A DNA stretch of 9,217 bases, from the NCBI GenBank assembly GCA_023410155.1, contig JAEYQF010000387.1, forward strand, positions 1 through 9,217, read 5' to 3'. Within the stretch, counting starts at the first letter, position 1. Each line of letters opens with the position of its first letter. This DNA is from Verrucomicrobiota bacterium. Lineage in GTDB: Bacteria > Verrucomicrobiota > Verrucomicrobiia > Opitutales > Opitutaceae. Made by a program: the position numbers and the translations under genes. Under the pieces are notes generated by a model. The model made no database searches. It was not told where the DNA came from and saw nothing but the letters and a program-made list of their open reading frames with translations. Positions 1-5,515 of the stretch are shown here, piece by piece.

Positions 1-399
1 GTGCGGGCGTGCCGCCGACGCGGTTTGCCCGTCGTGCCAGTGCCGGGAGCGTCCGCAGTCGTCGCCGTGCTTTGCGCGAGCGGACTGCCCACGAATGGGT
101 TTCTGTTCGTGGGTTTTCTCCCACCGAAGAGCGCCGCGCGGATCGCGTTCTTCGAAAAGTATCGGGAATTCGACTACACGCTCGCGCTCTACGAGAGCTG
201 TCACCGCATCGATAAGGCCGTCGACGAAATCGTCGCCACCCTCGGAGTGGGGCGCGTCATCTGCGTGGCCAAGGAGGTGACGAAACTGCACGAAACCTTC
301 CTCACCGGTCCGGCCGGCGACGTGCAGGCGCGACTGGCGAAGATGAGTCTTAAGGGCGAGTTCGTCCTCTTGATCGCCCCGGCCGATTTCGTTTTGTGA
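1..399 (+). CDS. rsmI: 16S rRNA (cytidine1402-2'-O)-methyltransferase RsmI, C-terminal part
   Basis: RsmI uses SAM to 2'-O-methylate C1402 in the ribosomal P site. The window starts inside the gene. The visible 132 residues match the second half of the tetrapyrrole-methylase fold: a 'PVVPVPGAS' loop (about residues 10-18), 'ASGLPTNGFLFVGFLPPK' (26-43), the 'YESCHRI' segment (64-70) where the family usually has YESPHR, 'AKEVTKLHETF' (89-99), and a final 'KGEFVLLI'. The GTG at position 1 is just the first codon in view, not a credible start, because a full family member has about 230-290 residues. The protein stops shortly after the KGE motif, so it lacks the extra C-terminal segment of the longer enterobacterial RsmI. 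The next gene starts 7 bp downstream on the same strand, suggesting co-transcription. The family call is secure; the N-terminus is unseen. Confidence 0.93.
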   Translation: MRACRRRGLPVVPVPGASAVVAVLCASGLPTNGFLFVGFLPPKSAARIAFFEKYREFDYTLALYESCHRIDKAVDEIVATLGVGRVICVAKEVTKLHETFLTGPAGDVQARLAKMSLKGEFVLLIAPADFVL

Positions 400-406
400 G
401 GCGCCG

Positions 407-1351
407 ATGAATCCGCCGCGGGTCGCCGTTATCGATATCGGGAGCAACTCCATCAAGGTGCTCATCGCCTCGCGCGCGGCCGACGGACGCATCGTAGCGC
501 TCGGCCACAAGACACTCGATGCGCGCATCAGCGCCGGGATCGACCGGGCCCACCCCAAACTCACCGAGGCAGCCATGGCGCTCGGTCTCGACGCCGTGCG
601 CGACCTGAGGGCGTTTGCCGAGACGTATTCGCCCGGGCACTACATCACGGTCGCGACCAGTGCGGTGCGCGATGCCGCCAATGGCGCCGAGTTCCGTGCA
701 CGCGTCCACGCCCAGACAGGCTGCGAGGTGCGCATCCTCACGGGCGATGAAGAGGCCCACTACATCGGGCGTGGCCTGACGTGCGACCCGGCGCTCGCAG
801 ACCTGCCGGATTTTTATGTCTTCGACCTGGGTGGCGGCAGTCTCGAGTGCCTGAGTTTCCGCGACCGAAGATTGCAACAAGCCGTGAGTTTTCAGCTTGG
901 GTGCGTGCGACTGACTGAGCGTTTCGTGACGGATTGGAATGCCCCGTTGGCTCTCGACACCTCCATGGCGATCGCGCGCCATGTCGCCACGACTATTTGT
1001 CCAGAGAGATTTGCGTTCGATCTTCCGCCGACCGCGGTGGCTGTCGGCACCGGCGGCACGCTCACGTCGACACGCGCGATTCTGGGCGCTCGAGACGGCC
1101 TGAAGCTGGAAGACACGAGCACCGCGATTCGGGTCCCTGCGATGCGCGAGTTGCTCGCGTCGCTCGGCGCGATGGACCTTGCGACTCGCCGCTCCGTGCC
1201 TGGGTTGCCCGCCGCGCGCGCGGATGTTTTCCCGACTGCGCTCGCGACGCTTGTCGCCGTCGCCGAACTCGGGGCGTTCGCCGCCTACCATCACTCGCTC
1301 TACAATCTGCGATGGGGTTTGGCCGCGGAGGCGCTGGAGAATATCTCCTAG
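407..1351 (+). CDS. Ppx/GppA family phosphatase (exopolyphosphatase or pppGpp phosphohydrolase)
   Basis: This is a cytoplasmic ASKHA-fold enzyme. The family hydrolyses terminal phosphates of polyphosphate (Ppx) or converts pppGpp to ppGpp (GppA). Landmarks in order are phosphate-1 loop 'VIDIGSNSIKVLI' (residues 8-20), 'VATSAVRDAANG' (82-93), 'LTGDEEA' (111-117) with the likely catalytic glutamate, phosphate-2 loop 'FDLGGGSLE' (139-147), adenosine-type 'GTGGT' (214-218), and 'LPAARADVF' (267-275), which corresponds to the conserved G-x-x-x-R-A-D region. At 314 residues it is the short two-domain form, without the C-terminal HD-like extension of E. coli Ppx. The ATG is preceded by GAGG (398-401) that overlaps the rsmI stop codon, which supports both this start and translational linkage to rsmI. 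Sequence alone cannot separate Ppx from GppA activity, so no symbol is given. Confidence 0.92.
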   Translation: MNPPRVAVIDIGSNSIKVLIASRAADGRIVALGHKTLDARISAGIDRAHPKLTEAAMALGLDAVRDLRAFAETYSPGHYITVATSAVRDAANGAEFRARVHAQTGCEVRILTGDEEAHYIGRGLTCDPALADLPDFYVFDLGGGSLECLSFRDRRLQQAVSFQLGCVRLTERFVTDWNAPLALDTSMAIARHVATTICPERFAFDLPPTAVAVGTGGTLTSTRAILGARDGLKLEDTSTAIRVPAMRELLASLGAMDLATRRSVPGLPAARADVFPTALATLVAVAELGAFAAYHHSLYNLRWGLAAEALENIS

Positions 1352-1369
1352 TGCTCCAGTGCTCACCTT

Positions 1370-1465
1370 TGCCATTCTGAGCGAAGCGAAGAATCCAGTG
1401 TGCGCTGCGTTGCGGAGCACGGCTGCTAAGCTCAAAGTGGATTCTTCGCTTCGCTCAGAATGACA
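1370..1465. repeat. 96-bp palindrome-ended repeat, copy 1
   Basis: The ends are inverted repeats. The left arm at 1373-1397 (begins CATTCTGAGCGAAGCGAAG) is a perfect 25-bp reverse complement of the right arm at 1438-1462. The 40-nt centre (1398-1437) can itself fold, for example GTGC...GCAC at 1400-1420. Across 96 bp this copy differs from the copy at 1810-1905 at only two positions (1372 and 1386). It lies between the convergent ppx-like and GIY-YIG genes. The arm motif (TCATTCTGAGCGAAGCGAAGAAT-like) is, to my knowledge, a very widespread interspersed palindrome in bacterial genomes. No T-run follows either arm, so it is not a standard intrinsic terminator. Confidence 0.95.
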
Positions 1466-1472
1466 GACGGGG

Positions 1473-1799
1473 CTAGCAAGGCTCCGAGGCTTCGAACCAT
1501 ACCTCGGCGAGATCCTTCCAGACCGGATTCTCTGCCTCGATCATCGCGACCTTTCGTTCTCGTCGCCAACCTTTGAGCTTCGACTCGCGAGCGATGGCGT
1601 TGTGCACGTCCCTGAATTCCTCGAAATAAACCACGTGTTTGAGGCCGTAACGTCTCGTGAAGCCTTCGATTTCACCTTGGCGATGCTGCCAGATGCGCCG
1701 TTTCAACGAACCCGCCACCCCAATGTAGAGCGTGCCGTGCGGCCGATTGGTCACGATGTAGACCCAATAGCTCCGATGCGTCGCCGGCATGCCTGTCAT
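1473..1799 (-). CDS. Small GIY-YIG domain endonuclease (YhbQ/COG2827-like)
   Basis: This is a 108-residue, single-domain GIY-YIG protein. The core is 'YWVYIVTNRPHGTLYIGV' (residues 11-28), giving the VYI...LYIG pair of the family. It is followed by 'LKRRIWQHR' (32-40) with the conserved arginine and histidine, 'VVYFEEF' (56-62), and 'RESKLKGW' (71-78) carrying the glutamate that binds the catalytic metal. A terminal 'NPVWKDL' (91-97) is typical of the standalone bacterial subfamily. These proteins are presumed DNA nucleases, but most have no assigned substrate. The ATG at 1799 has only a weak GGTAG upstream. A second in-frame ATG at 1790 is a possible start, since the domain begins at residue 11. 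G+C is about 58% over 1501-1800 by my count, slightly below neighbouring genes. Near-identical palindromic repeats lie immediately on both sides, so the gene is probably not part of a normal operon. Confidence 0.9.
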   Translation of the reverse strand: MTGMPATHRSYWVYIVTNRPHGTLYIGVAGSLKRRIWQHRQGEIEGFTRRYGLKHVVYFEEFRDVHNAIARESKLKGWRRERKVAMIEAENPVWKDLAEVWFEASEPC

Positions 1800-1809
1800 C
1801 TACCGGAAT

Positions 1810-1905
1810 TGTCATTCTGAGCGAACCGAAGAATCCAGTGTGCGCTGCGTTGCGGAGCACGGCTGCTAAGCTCAAAGTGGATTCTTCGCTTCGCTCAGAA
1901 TGACA
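1810..1905. repeat. 96-bp palindrome-ended repeat, copy 2
   Basis: This copy has the same orientation and length as the one at 1370-1465. The 40-nt centre is identical. Its outer arms extend to TGTC/GACA at the extreme ends. One arm base (C at 1826) breaks the palindrome where copy 1 is perfect. It lies between the end of the RluD-type gene and the start of the GIY-YIG gene, both on the - strand, so transcription of the nuclease from upstream would have to pass through the hairpin. Translating the repeat produces the spurious peptide 'SLAAVLRNAAHTGFF', which creates false ORF extensions here. Confidence 0.95.
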
Positions 1906-1941
1906 GAACACGTGGGCATCGCACCACTGCCCTCCTTCTTC

Positions 1942-2976
1942 TTACGACTTTCGCGACGCCTTCATTTTCGTCGCCGTCTTTTTCGACGCGGGCTTGGACT
2001 TCTTTTTCACTGCCGCCTTTTTCGGCGCGGGAGCGGGAGCGAAGAGCGCGCGAAGTCGCGCGATCTGCTCTTCGAAATCAGCCGGAAGCGGCGCACGCAG
2101 CTCAAGGGTCTTGCCCGAGACGGGATGCCGCAGCACCAGGTGCTCGGCGTGGAGCATCACGCGTTTCGGCGGATCGATCAGCCGCGGGTCGGGTTTCCAG
2201 CCATAAACAAGATCACCCAGCAACACGTGCCCGAGTGCCTTCATGTGCACGCGAATTTGGTGGGTCCGGCCCGTATGGATGCTGCAGCGCACCAGCGCGG
2301 CGAGATCACCGAACTTCTCGATGACTTCCCAGTCGGTGTGTGCGTCGCGCCCGCCCTGCTCTTCCTCCACCACAGCCATTTTGTGGCGCTGCGTCGGATT
2401 GCGGCCGATCGGCTTTCGGATGCTTCCGCTGAGGAGCTGCGGAGCGCCACTGACGAGCGCGAGATATTCCTTCTGCAATGATCGTTCAGCGAACTGCTCG
2501 GCGAGCCCGCGGTGCGCTTTATCATTTTTCGCCACCACGATGATGCCCGAAGTCTCCCGATCCAGACGGTGCACGATTCCGGGCCGCTCGACGCCGCCCA
2601 CGCCGCTTAAACTCCCTTTGCTGTGGGCGAGCAATGCATGGACGAGCGTGTCCTCGCCTGTCGCCGCTCCCGGATGCACCACCATGCCTGAAGCCTTGTT
2701 GATCGCGAGCAGGTGCCGATCCTCGTAGAGGACCGCGAGCGGGATCTCGACGGCTCGCAACTCCGCCGGCCGGGTGTTCGGAAATGCGATCTCAATCGCG
2801 TCGCCTGCGCGCACCTCGGAATCGCGTCCGAGCGCGATCCCACCACGAATGACGAGCCCCGCGTCCAACGCGCGTTGGAAGGCCGCCCGACTGTGCTCCG
2901 GAAACGCCGCGGCCAACACCTTGTCCGCGCGCGCAGGACGACAGTTCTCCGGGACAACAAAGGAAACAGGCTCCAT
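1942..2976 (-). CDS. rluD: RluD-type 23S rRNA pseudouridine synthase (RluA family) with basic C-terminal tail
   Basis: This enzyme isomerises uridines to pseudouridine in large-subunit rRNA; RluD acts on helix 69. An S4-like RNA-binding domain spans roughly residues 12-68 ('RADKVLAAAFPEHSRAAFQRAL'-type start, PGD/AGD-like end). The catalytic domain follows: 'LAINKASGMVVHPG' (90-103), 'GIVHRLDRETSGIIVVAK' (133-150) with catalytic Asp139, 'KPIGRNPTQRHKMAV' (188-202), and 'HTGRTHQIRVHM' (234-245). The 344 residues are slightly longer than usual because of a Pro/Ala/Lys-rich, apparently disordered tail (about 313-344) with some 13 lysines. GGAAGG lies about 12 nt upstream of the ATG, a rather long spacing. 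A small possible ORF 60 bp upstream on the same strand may be co-transcribed. RluD is favoured over RluC by the S4 domain plus the IGRNPxxRxKMAV segment, but the target uridines cannot be proven. Confidence 0.92.
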   Translation of the reverse strand: MEPVSFVVPENCRPARADKVLAAAFPEHSRAAFQRALDAGLVIRGGIALGRDSEVRAGDAIEIAFPNTRPAELRAVEIPLAVLYEDRHLLAINKASGMVVHPGAATGEDTLVHALLAHSKGSLSGVGGVERPGIVHRLDRETSGIIVVAKNDKAHRGLAEQFAERSLQKEYLALVSGAPQLLSGSIRKPIGRNPTQRHKMAVVEEEQGGRDAHTDWEVIEKFGDLAALVRCSIHTGRTHQIRVHMKALGHVLLGDLVYGWKPDPRLIDPPKRVMLHAEHLVLRHPVSGKTLELRAPLPADFEEQIARLRALFAPAPAPKKAAVKKKSKPASKKTATKMKASRKS

Positions 2977-3036
2977 GTGAGCCCGCTACCTTCCGCGTTC
3001 CCGGAGAAACTTAAATGCTAAACTGGACGGCCCCGC

Positions 3037-3261
3037 TCAGGGGTGCAGACCGCGGTTGACGCCGCGCGACGGGCGGTCGCCAAGCCGAGTCGTTTGCGGC
3101 TCGGTTTGACCGGCCGGCAGCGCGCCCTCGGTGAGACCGTCGTCAGCGTTGGCAAACGTGCGATTGTCCTTCGGGATCTGGTCTTCGGCCACCGTGTTGC
3201 CAGTCTTCTTCGTTTCAGTGCCGCGGCCTTGGCCGCTGGGGGTGCTTGCGTCGGGTTTCAT
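3037..3261 (-). CDS. Possible small hydrophilic protein, function unknown
   Basis: This 74-residue ORF is rich in Gly, Thr, Pro, Asp and charged residues, with no hydrophobic stretch, signal peptide or recognisable motif, so the product would be disordered. Codon choice favours G/C in the third position, like real genes here, and the reading frame ends 60 bp before the RluD-type gene on the same strand, which makes a two-gene unit possible. Against it, there is no Shine-Dalgarno sequence before the ATG, and GC-rich DNA often holds chance ORFs of this length. I recognise no family. It could equally be leader or intergenic sequence of the downstream gene. Confidence 0.45.
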   Translation of the reverse strand: MKPDASTPSGQGRGTETKKTGNTVAEDQIPKDNRTFANADDGLTEGALPAGQTEPQTTRLGDRPSRGVNRGLHP

Positions 3262-3429
3262 GCGGCAATCTAGCGCGGCAGCCGCCGCTTGGCTGTGGGG
3301 CCGCGCCCCAACGCCGTTACCGACGCCGCGCGGACGGGGGCCTCATATCTTTTCCGAGTCTGGCCAGCTCGCCAGAGATGTTTCGCCGTTGCGTGAGCGA
3401 AAGACGCCGCGGCATGCTGCCCGGTTTTC

Positions 3430-4326
3430 ATGTCCTGGATCATCGCCAGCCTGACCTCTGCCCTCTTCCTCGGGCTCTACGATCTCAGCACCAAACACGC
3501 GGTGCGGGAGAACGCCGTGCTGCCGGTGCTCTTTTTCGCCAACGTCTGCAGTGCGACCGTGTGGCTCAGCCTGATGGCGTGGGAACAACTCTCGCCCGGC
3601 TCATTGCCCCCGCTGTTCGTGGTCGCTTCGATTTCGTGGGCGCAACACGGCCTGCTCTTCGCCAAGTCCGCGCTCGTCGCCGTCGTGTGGACGGTCAGCT
3701 ACTTCGCGATCAAACACCTCCCCGTCTCGCTGGCGGCGCCGGTGCGTGCGACGGCTCCCATGTGGACGCTGTTGGGCGCACTCCTCCTGCTGGCTGAGCG
3801 CCCGAGCTGGCTCGAGACGATCGGCATCCTGATCACGCTGGGATCCTTTTTCGGACTGGCTGCGGCTGGGGGAAAGGAAGGCATCCATTTCGCGCGCAAT
3901 CGTTGGGTCTGGATGCTGGTGATTGGAACTCTGCTCAACGGCGTCAGCGCGCTCTACGACAAATTTCTTCTCGGCCGCCATGGGTTCGATGCCGCGACCA
4001 TGCAGGCATGGTTCTCGATCTACCTCGCGCTCCTGTTTCTCCCGCTCGCGATCGGTTGGAAACTCCGTTGGTGGCCGCGTCACGAGTTTCACTGGCGCAG
4101 CAGCATCATCACGATGTCGCTCATGCTCCTCGTCGCGGACTTCCTCTACTTCGATGCTCTGCGCAATCCTGACGCGCTCATCTCCGTCGTTTCCAGTTTC
4201 CGCCGCGGCAGCACACTCGTGGCGTTCGCAGGCGGCATCCTGCTGTTCGGCGAGCTCAACTGGCGCCAAAAACTCCCCGCGGTCGCTGGCGTGTTGATCG
4301 GCATCATCCTGACGATCGTCGGCTGA
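3430..4326 (+). CDS. EamA/DMT-superfamily permease, 10 transmembrane segments
   Basis: This is an inner-membrane transporter-like protein of 298 residues. I can place ten hydrophobic helices, near residues 3-20, 30-50, 76-96, 102-122, 128-147, 159-180, 192-210, 224-243, 249-274 and 281-297. They form the duplicated 5+5 arrangement of the drug/metabolite transporter superfamily. Features of the family are the 'APVRATAPMWTLLGALLLLAERP' type helix-4 segment with its following glutamate (102-124) and the equivalent 'SSFRRGSTLVAFAGGILLFGE' region in the second half (255-275). Family members export or exchange amino acids, nucleotide sugars or other metabolites, and the substrate cannot be read from sequence. 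The upstream region shows no clear ribosome binding site. The gene stands alone on the + strand and converges on the RraA-like gene 66 bp downstream. Confidence 0.88.
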   Translation: MSWIIASLTSALFLGLYDLSTKHAVRENAVLPVLFFANVCSATVWLSLMAWEQLSPGSLPPLFVVASISWAQHGLLFAKSALVAVVWTVSYFAIKHLPVSLAAPVRATAPMWTLLGALLLLAERPSWLETIGILITLGSFFGLAAAGGKEGIHFARNRWVWMLVIGTLLNGVSALYDKFLLGRHGFDAATMQAWFSIYLALLFLPLAIGWKLRWWPRHEFHWRSSIITMSLMLLVADFLYFDALRNPDALISVVSSFRRGSTLVAFAGGILLFGELNWRQKLPAVAGVLIGIILTIVG

Positions 4327-4334
4327 CCGTGGGC

Positions 4335-4365
4335 AACAAAAAGGCGCGGGCTTGATCCCCGCGCC
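4335..4365 (-). terminator. Rho-independent terminator of the RraA-like gene
   Basis: A perfect 8-bp stem, GGCGCGGG (4343-4350) with CCCGCGCC (4358-4365), has a 7-nt loop. Read on the - strand it is followed by TTTTTGTT (4342-4335). It sits 28 bp past the stop codon of the - strand gene ending at 4393. On the + strand no T-run follows, so it serves the RraA-like gene rather than the permease. Confidence 0.85.
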
Positions 4366-4392
4366 TCCCGAACAGCCCAGTGCGACGACCGG

Positions 4393-5241
4393 CTATTGCA
4401 CGGATTTGTCCGGCTCCCGGCCGAGCTGCTTGTAGAGATCGCGGCGCGCGTTCTTGTCACCTTCCAGAATCTTGTGCGCATAAGCGGCCACGCGCAGAGC
4501 CTGGGCACGCGGCACGCAGATCACACCGTCGCCATCCGCCACAATCACGTCGCCCGGCTTTACGAGCACGCCGCCGACGACCACGGGGCGGTTGACTGAT
4601 TCCAATTCGTTGCGTCCGGGACGGATCCCCCGGCTCACTCCGCGCGAATAAAGTGGCACCTCCTGCGTGATGATCTCGTCGCTGTCGCGCGTGGCGGCAT
4701 TCGTGACAACACCTACGCAGCCCCTCGCTTTCCACATCATGATATTGGCCGAACCGATGGAGCCGACGTCGGACAGCGGCGCGTCTTCCATCACGAGCAC
4801 GGAGCCCTCACGCAGCATTTCCATGAACGGCTCGCTGGAGCGCTCGTTATACCACTTTCCCACCCAGGCATCGTAGTCCGCCTCCTCCATCAGGCCTGGT
4901 GCGGGCTCCTGGGTCGGCACATAGCGGGCGGTCACGGCGATGCCGATGATGCGGTGCTTGTATTCCTTGGTGTCGCGCCACAGCGGCTTCATCTCGTGAT
5001 CCATCAAGCCGCGACCAAACAAGCCCGCCGCGTCGAGTCCATCGACCACGTCGGCCACCCGCAGCCCGTCGAAGGCGGCGAGGATCTTTTTGTCCTCCTC
5101 CAGTGGATACGTCTGGGTCGCGATGAAGTTCTGACCGGCCTTCATCTTCTGGGGATCGCCTTTCTGGGCGTGGGCAACGCTCAACAACGCCGGCGATCCG
5201 GCGGCAAACAACAGGGCACAGCAAAGCACTGATTTTTTCAT
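4393..5241 (-). CDS. Exported RraA-family (HMG/CHA aldolase-fold) protein
   Basis: The 282-residue product starts with a clear Sec signal peptide (residues 1-25: MKK, a hydrophobic core, then AHA before Gln26), so it is probably periplasmic. The mature part has the RraA/demethylmenaquinone-methyltransferase-like fold. This is seen as 'RVADVVDGLDAAG' (61-73), 'GSIGSANIMMWKARGCVGVV' (160-179), 'ATRD' (183-186) where HMG/CHA aldolases have their catalytic Arg and metal-binding Asp, and 'KPGDVIVADGDGVICVP' (228-244). The Arg-Asp pair suggests metal-dependent aldolase or decarboxylase chemistry on a keto acid rather than RraA's RNase E inhibition; this is inference. Canonical family members are cytoplasmic and about 160-230 residues long, so this one has a signal peptide, an N-terminal extension and an insertion (about 80-135). 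The ATG has no Shine-Dalgarno sequence. It ends at its own terminator and is divergent from icd. Confidence 0.87.
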   Translation of the reverse strand: MKKSVLCCALLFAAGSPALLSVAHAQKGDPQKMKAGQNFIATQTYPLEEDKKILAAFDGLRVADVVDGLDAAGLFGRGLMDHEMKPLWRDTKEYKHRIIGIAVTARYVPTQEPAPGLMEEADYDAWVGKWYNERSSEPFMEMLREGSVLVMEDAPLSDVGSIGSANIMMWKARGCVGVVTNAATRDSDEIITQEVPLYSRGVSRGIRPGRNELESVNRPVVVGGVLVKPGDVIVADGDGVICVPRAQALRVAAYAHKILEGDKNARRDLYKQLGREPDKSVQ

Positions 5242-5330
5242 CGTGGGGTTGGACAGTTAGGGTCGAAGGCGGCGACGCGCCGCCGCTGAGGAGTGACGCA
5301 GCGCGACGCCCGAGGTTCCGCCCGCCCCCA

Positions 5331-5440
5331 CGAATCGATCCGCACTCGGTCCCGACTCGGTCCGCACTCCGCTGCGACCCGATCCGCACGTTGGCTCGAC
5401 CCAAGCCTCATTCAGGCGCGACCCGGTCTGCACTCGGGCA
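5331..5440. repeat. 22-bp tandem repeat, five degenerate copies
   Basis: Five exactly phased 22-bp units start at 5331, 5353, 5375, 5397 and 5419. The first 17 positions follow approximately CGACYCGRTCCGCACTC, while the last 5 are more variable. Units 1, 2, 3 and 5 match well; unit 4 (5397-5418) is degenerate but keeps the CGACCC start, the spacing and a TCATTC end. A period of 22 bp is about two helical turns, so each unit would present the same DNA face. The array ends about 75 bp before the icd start codon. Confidence 0.8.
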
Positions 5441-5450
5441 CGGGTCGCGC
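5416..5450. promoter_or_regulatory. 10-bp inverted repeat upstream of icd, possible operator
   Basis: GCGCGACCCG (5416-5425) and CGGGTCGCGC (5441-5450) are perfect reverse complements separated by 15 bp. The left arm overlaps the start of the last 22-bp repeat unit. The dyad lies just upstream of a TTGACC box at 5460. It could bind a dimeric regulator or form a leader hairpin. No regulator gene is adjacent, so the role is inference. Confidence 0.4.
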
Positions 5451-5459
5451 GAATTGCTT

Positions 5460-5488
5460 TTGACCGCGCCGTTTAGCGTGCGTTAGCT
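5460..5488 (+). promoter_or_regulatory. Weak candidate sigma-70 promoter for icd
   Basis: A good -35-like TTGACC (5460-5465) is followed after 17 bp by TTAGCT (5483-5488), a poor -10 match with only the outer T positions in agreement. It lies about 28 bp before the icd ATG, and it follows the inverted repeat. The position is reasonable but the -10 box is weak. Confidence 0.22.
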
Positions 5489-5515
5489 GCGACCCTTTAT
5501 CTCATCTCCCACGCC

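Larger units (their letters stand above)
1370..1905. mobile_element. Candidate repeat-bounded unit: GIY-YIG nuclease gene between two 96-bp palindromes
   Basis: The 536-bp segment is repeat - nuclease gene - repeat, with only 7 bp between copy 1 and the stop codon, and 10 bp between the start codon and copy 2. The two repeats are in the same orientation. No transposase is present. I see no target-site duplication: the bases outside the unit (ending CACCTT on the left, beginning GAACAC on the right) do not match. Mobility is therefore inferred only from the tight bracketing and near-identity of the repeats. Alternatively, the repeats may be unrelated insertions into convenient intergenic spaces, or a pair generated by local duplication. 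Confidence 0.4.
5242..5515. other. Divergent intergenic region between the RraA-like gene and icd
   Basis: This is the longest gene-free stretch in the window (274 bp). It should hold promoters for both flanking genes. Visible structure: a 7-bp GC hairpin GGCGGCG-ACG-CGCCGCC at 5268-5284, in the presumed leader of the RraA-like gene; a 22-bp tandem repeat array at 5331-5440; and a 10-bp inverted repeat at 5416-5450. No ORF or RNA gene is evident. Confidence 0.8.

Noticed and set aside
350..1435. Long antisense ORF (361 codons) opposite the Ppx/GppA gene
   Set aside because: It begins inside the palindromic repeat and its composition (Arg, Gly, Ala, His-rich, no motif) is that of a shadow frame in GC-rich DNA; the opposite strand has all family motifs.
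1370..1465. Palindromic repeat as an intrinsic terminator for the convergent genes
   Set aside because: The long hairpin could slow polymerase, but neither side has a T-run, and the same element recurs upstream of the nuclease gene where a terminator would be out of place.
1370..1905. Conventional insertion sequence
   Set aside because: No transposase, no target-site duplication that I can see, and the bounding repeats are direct copies of a palindromic element, not terminal inverted repeats of one IS.
1900..2481. + strand ORF of 193 codons opposite the RluD gene
   Set aside because: Shadow frame; the - strand carries the HRLDRETSG catalytic motif and S4 domain.
3296..3310. Short GC hairpin TGGGGC-CGC-GCCCCA before the permease gene
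   Set aside because: Six-bp stem without a T-run in GC-rich DNA; such hairpins are expected by chance.
5331..5440. CRISPR array
   Set aside because: The 22-bp units are directly abutting with no unique spacers, and no cas gene is nearby; it is a simple tandem repeat.
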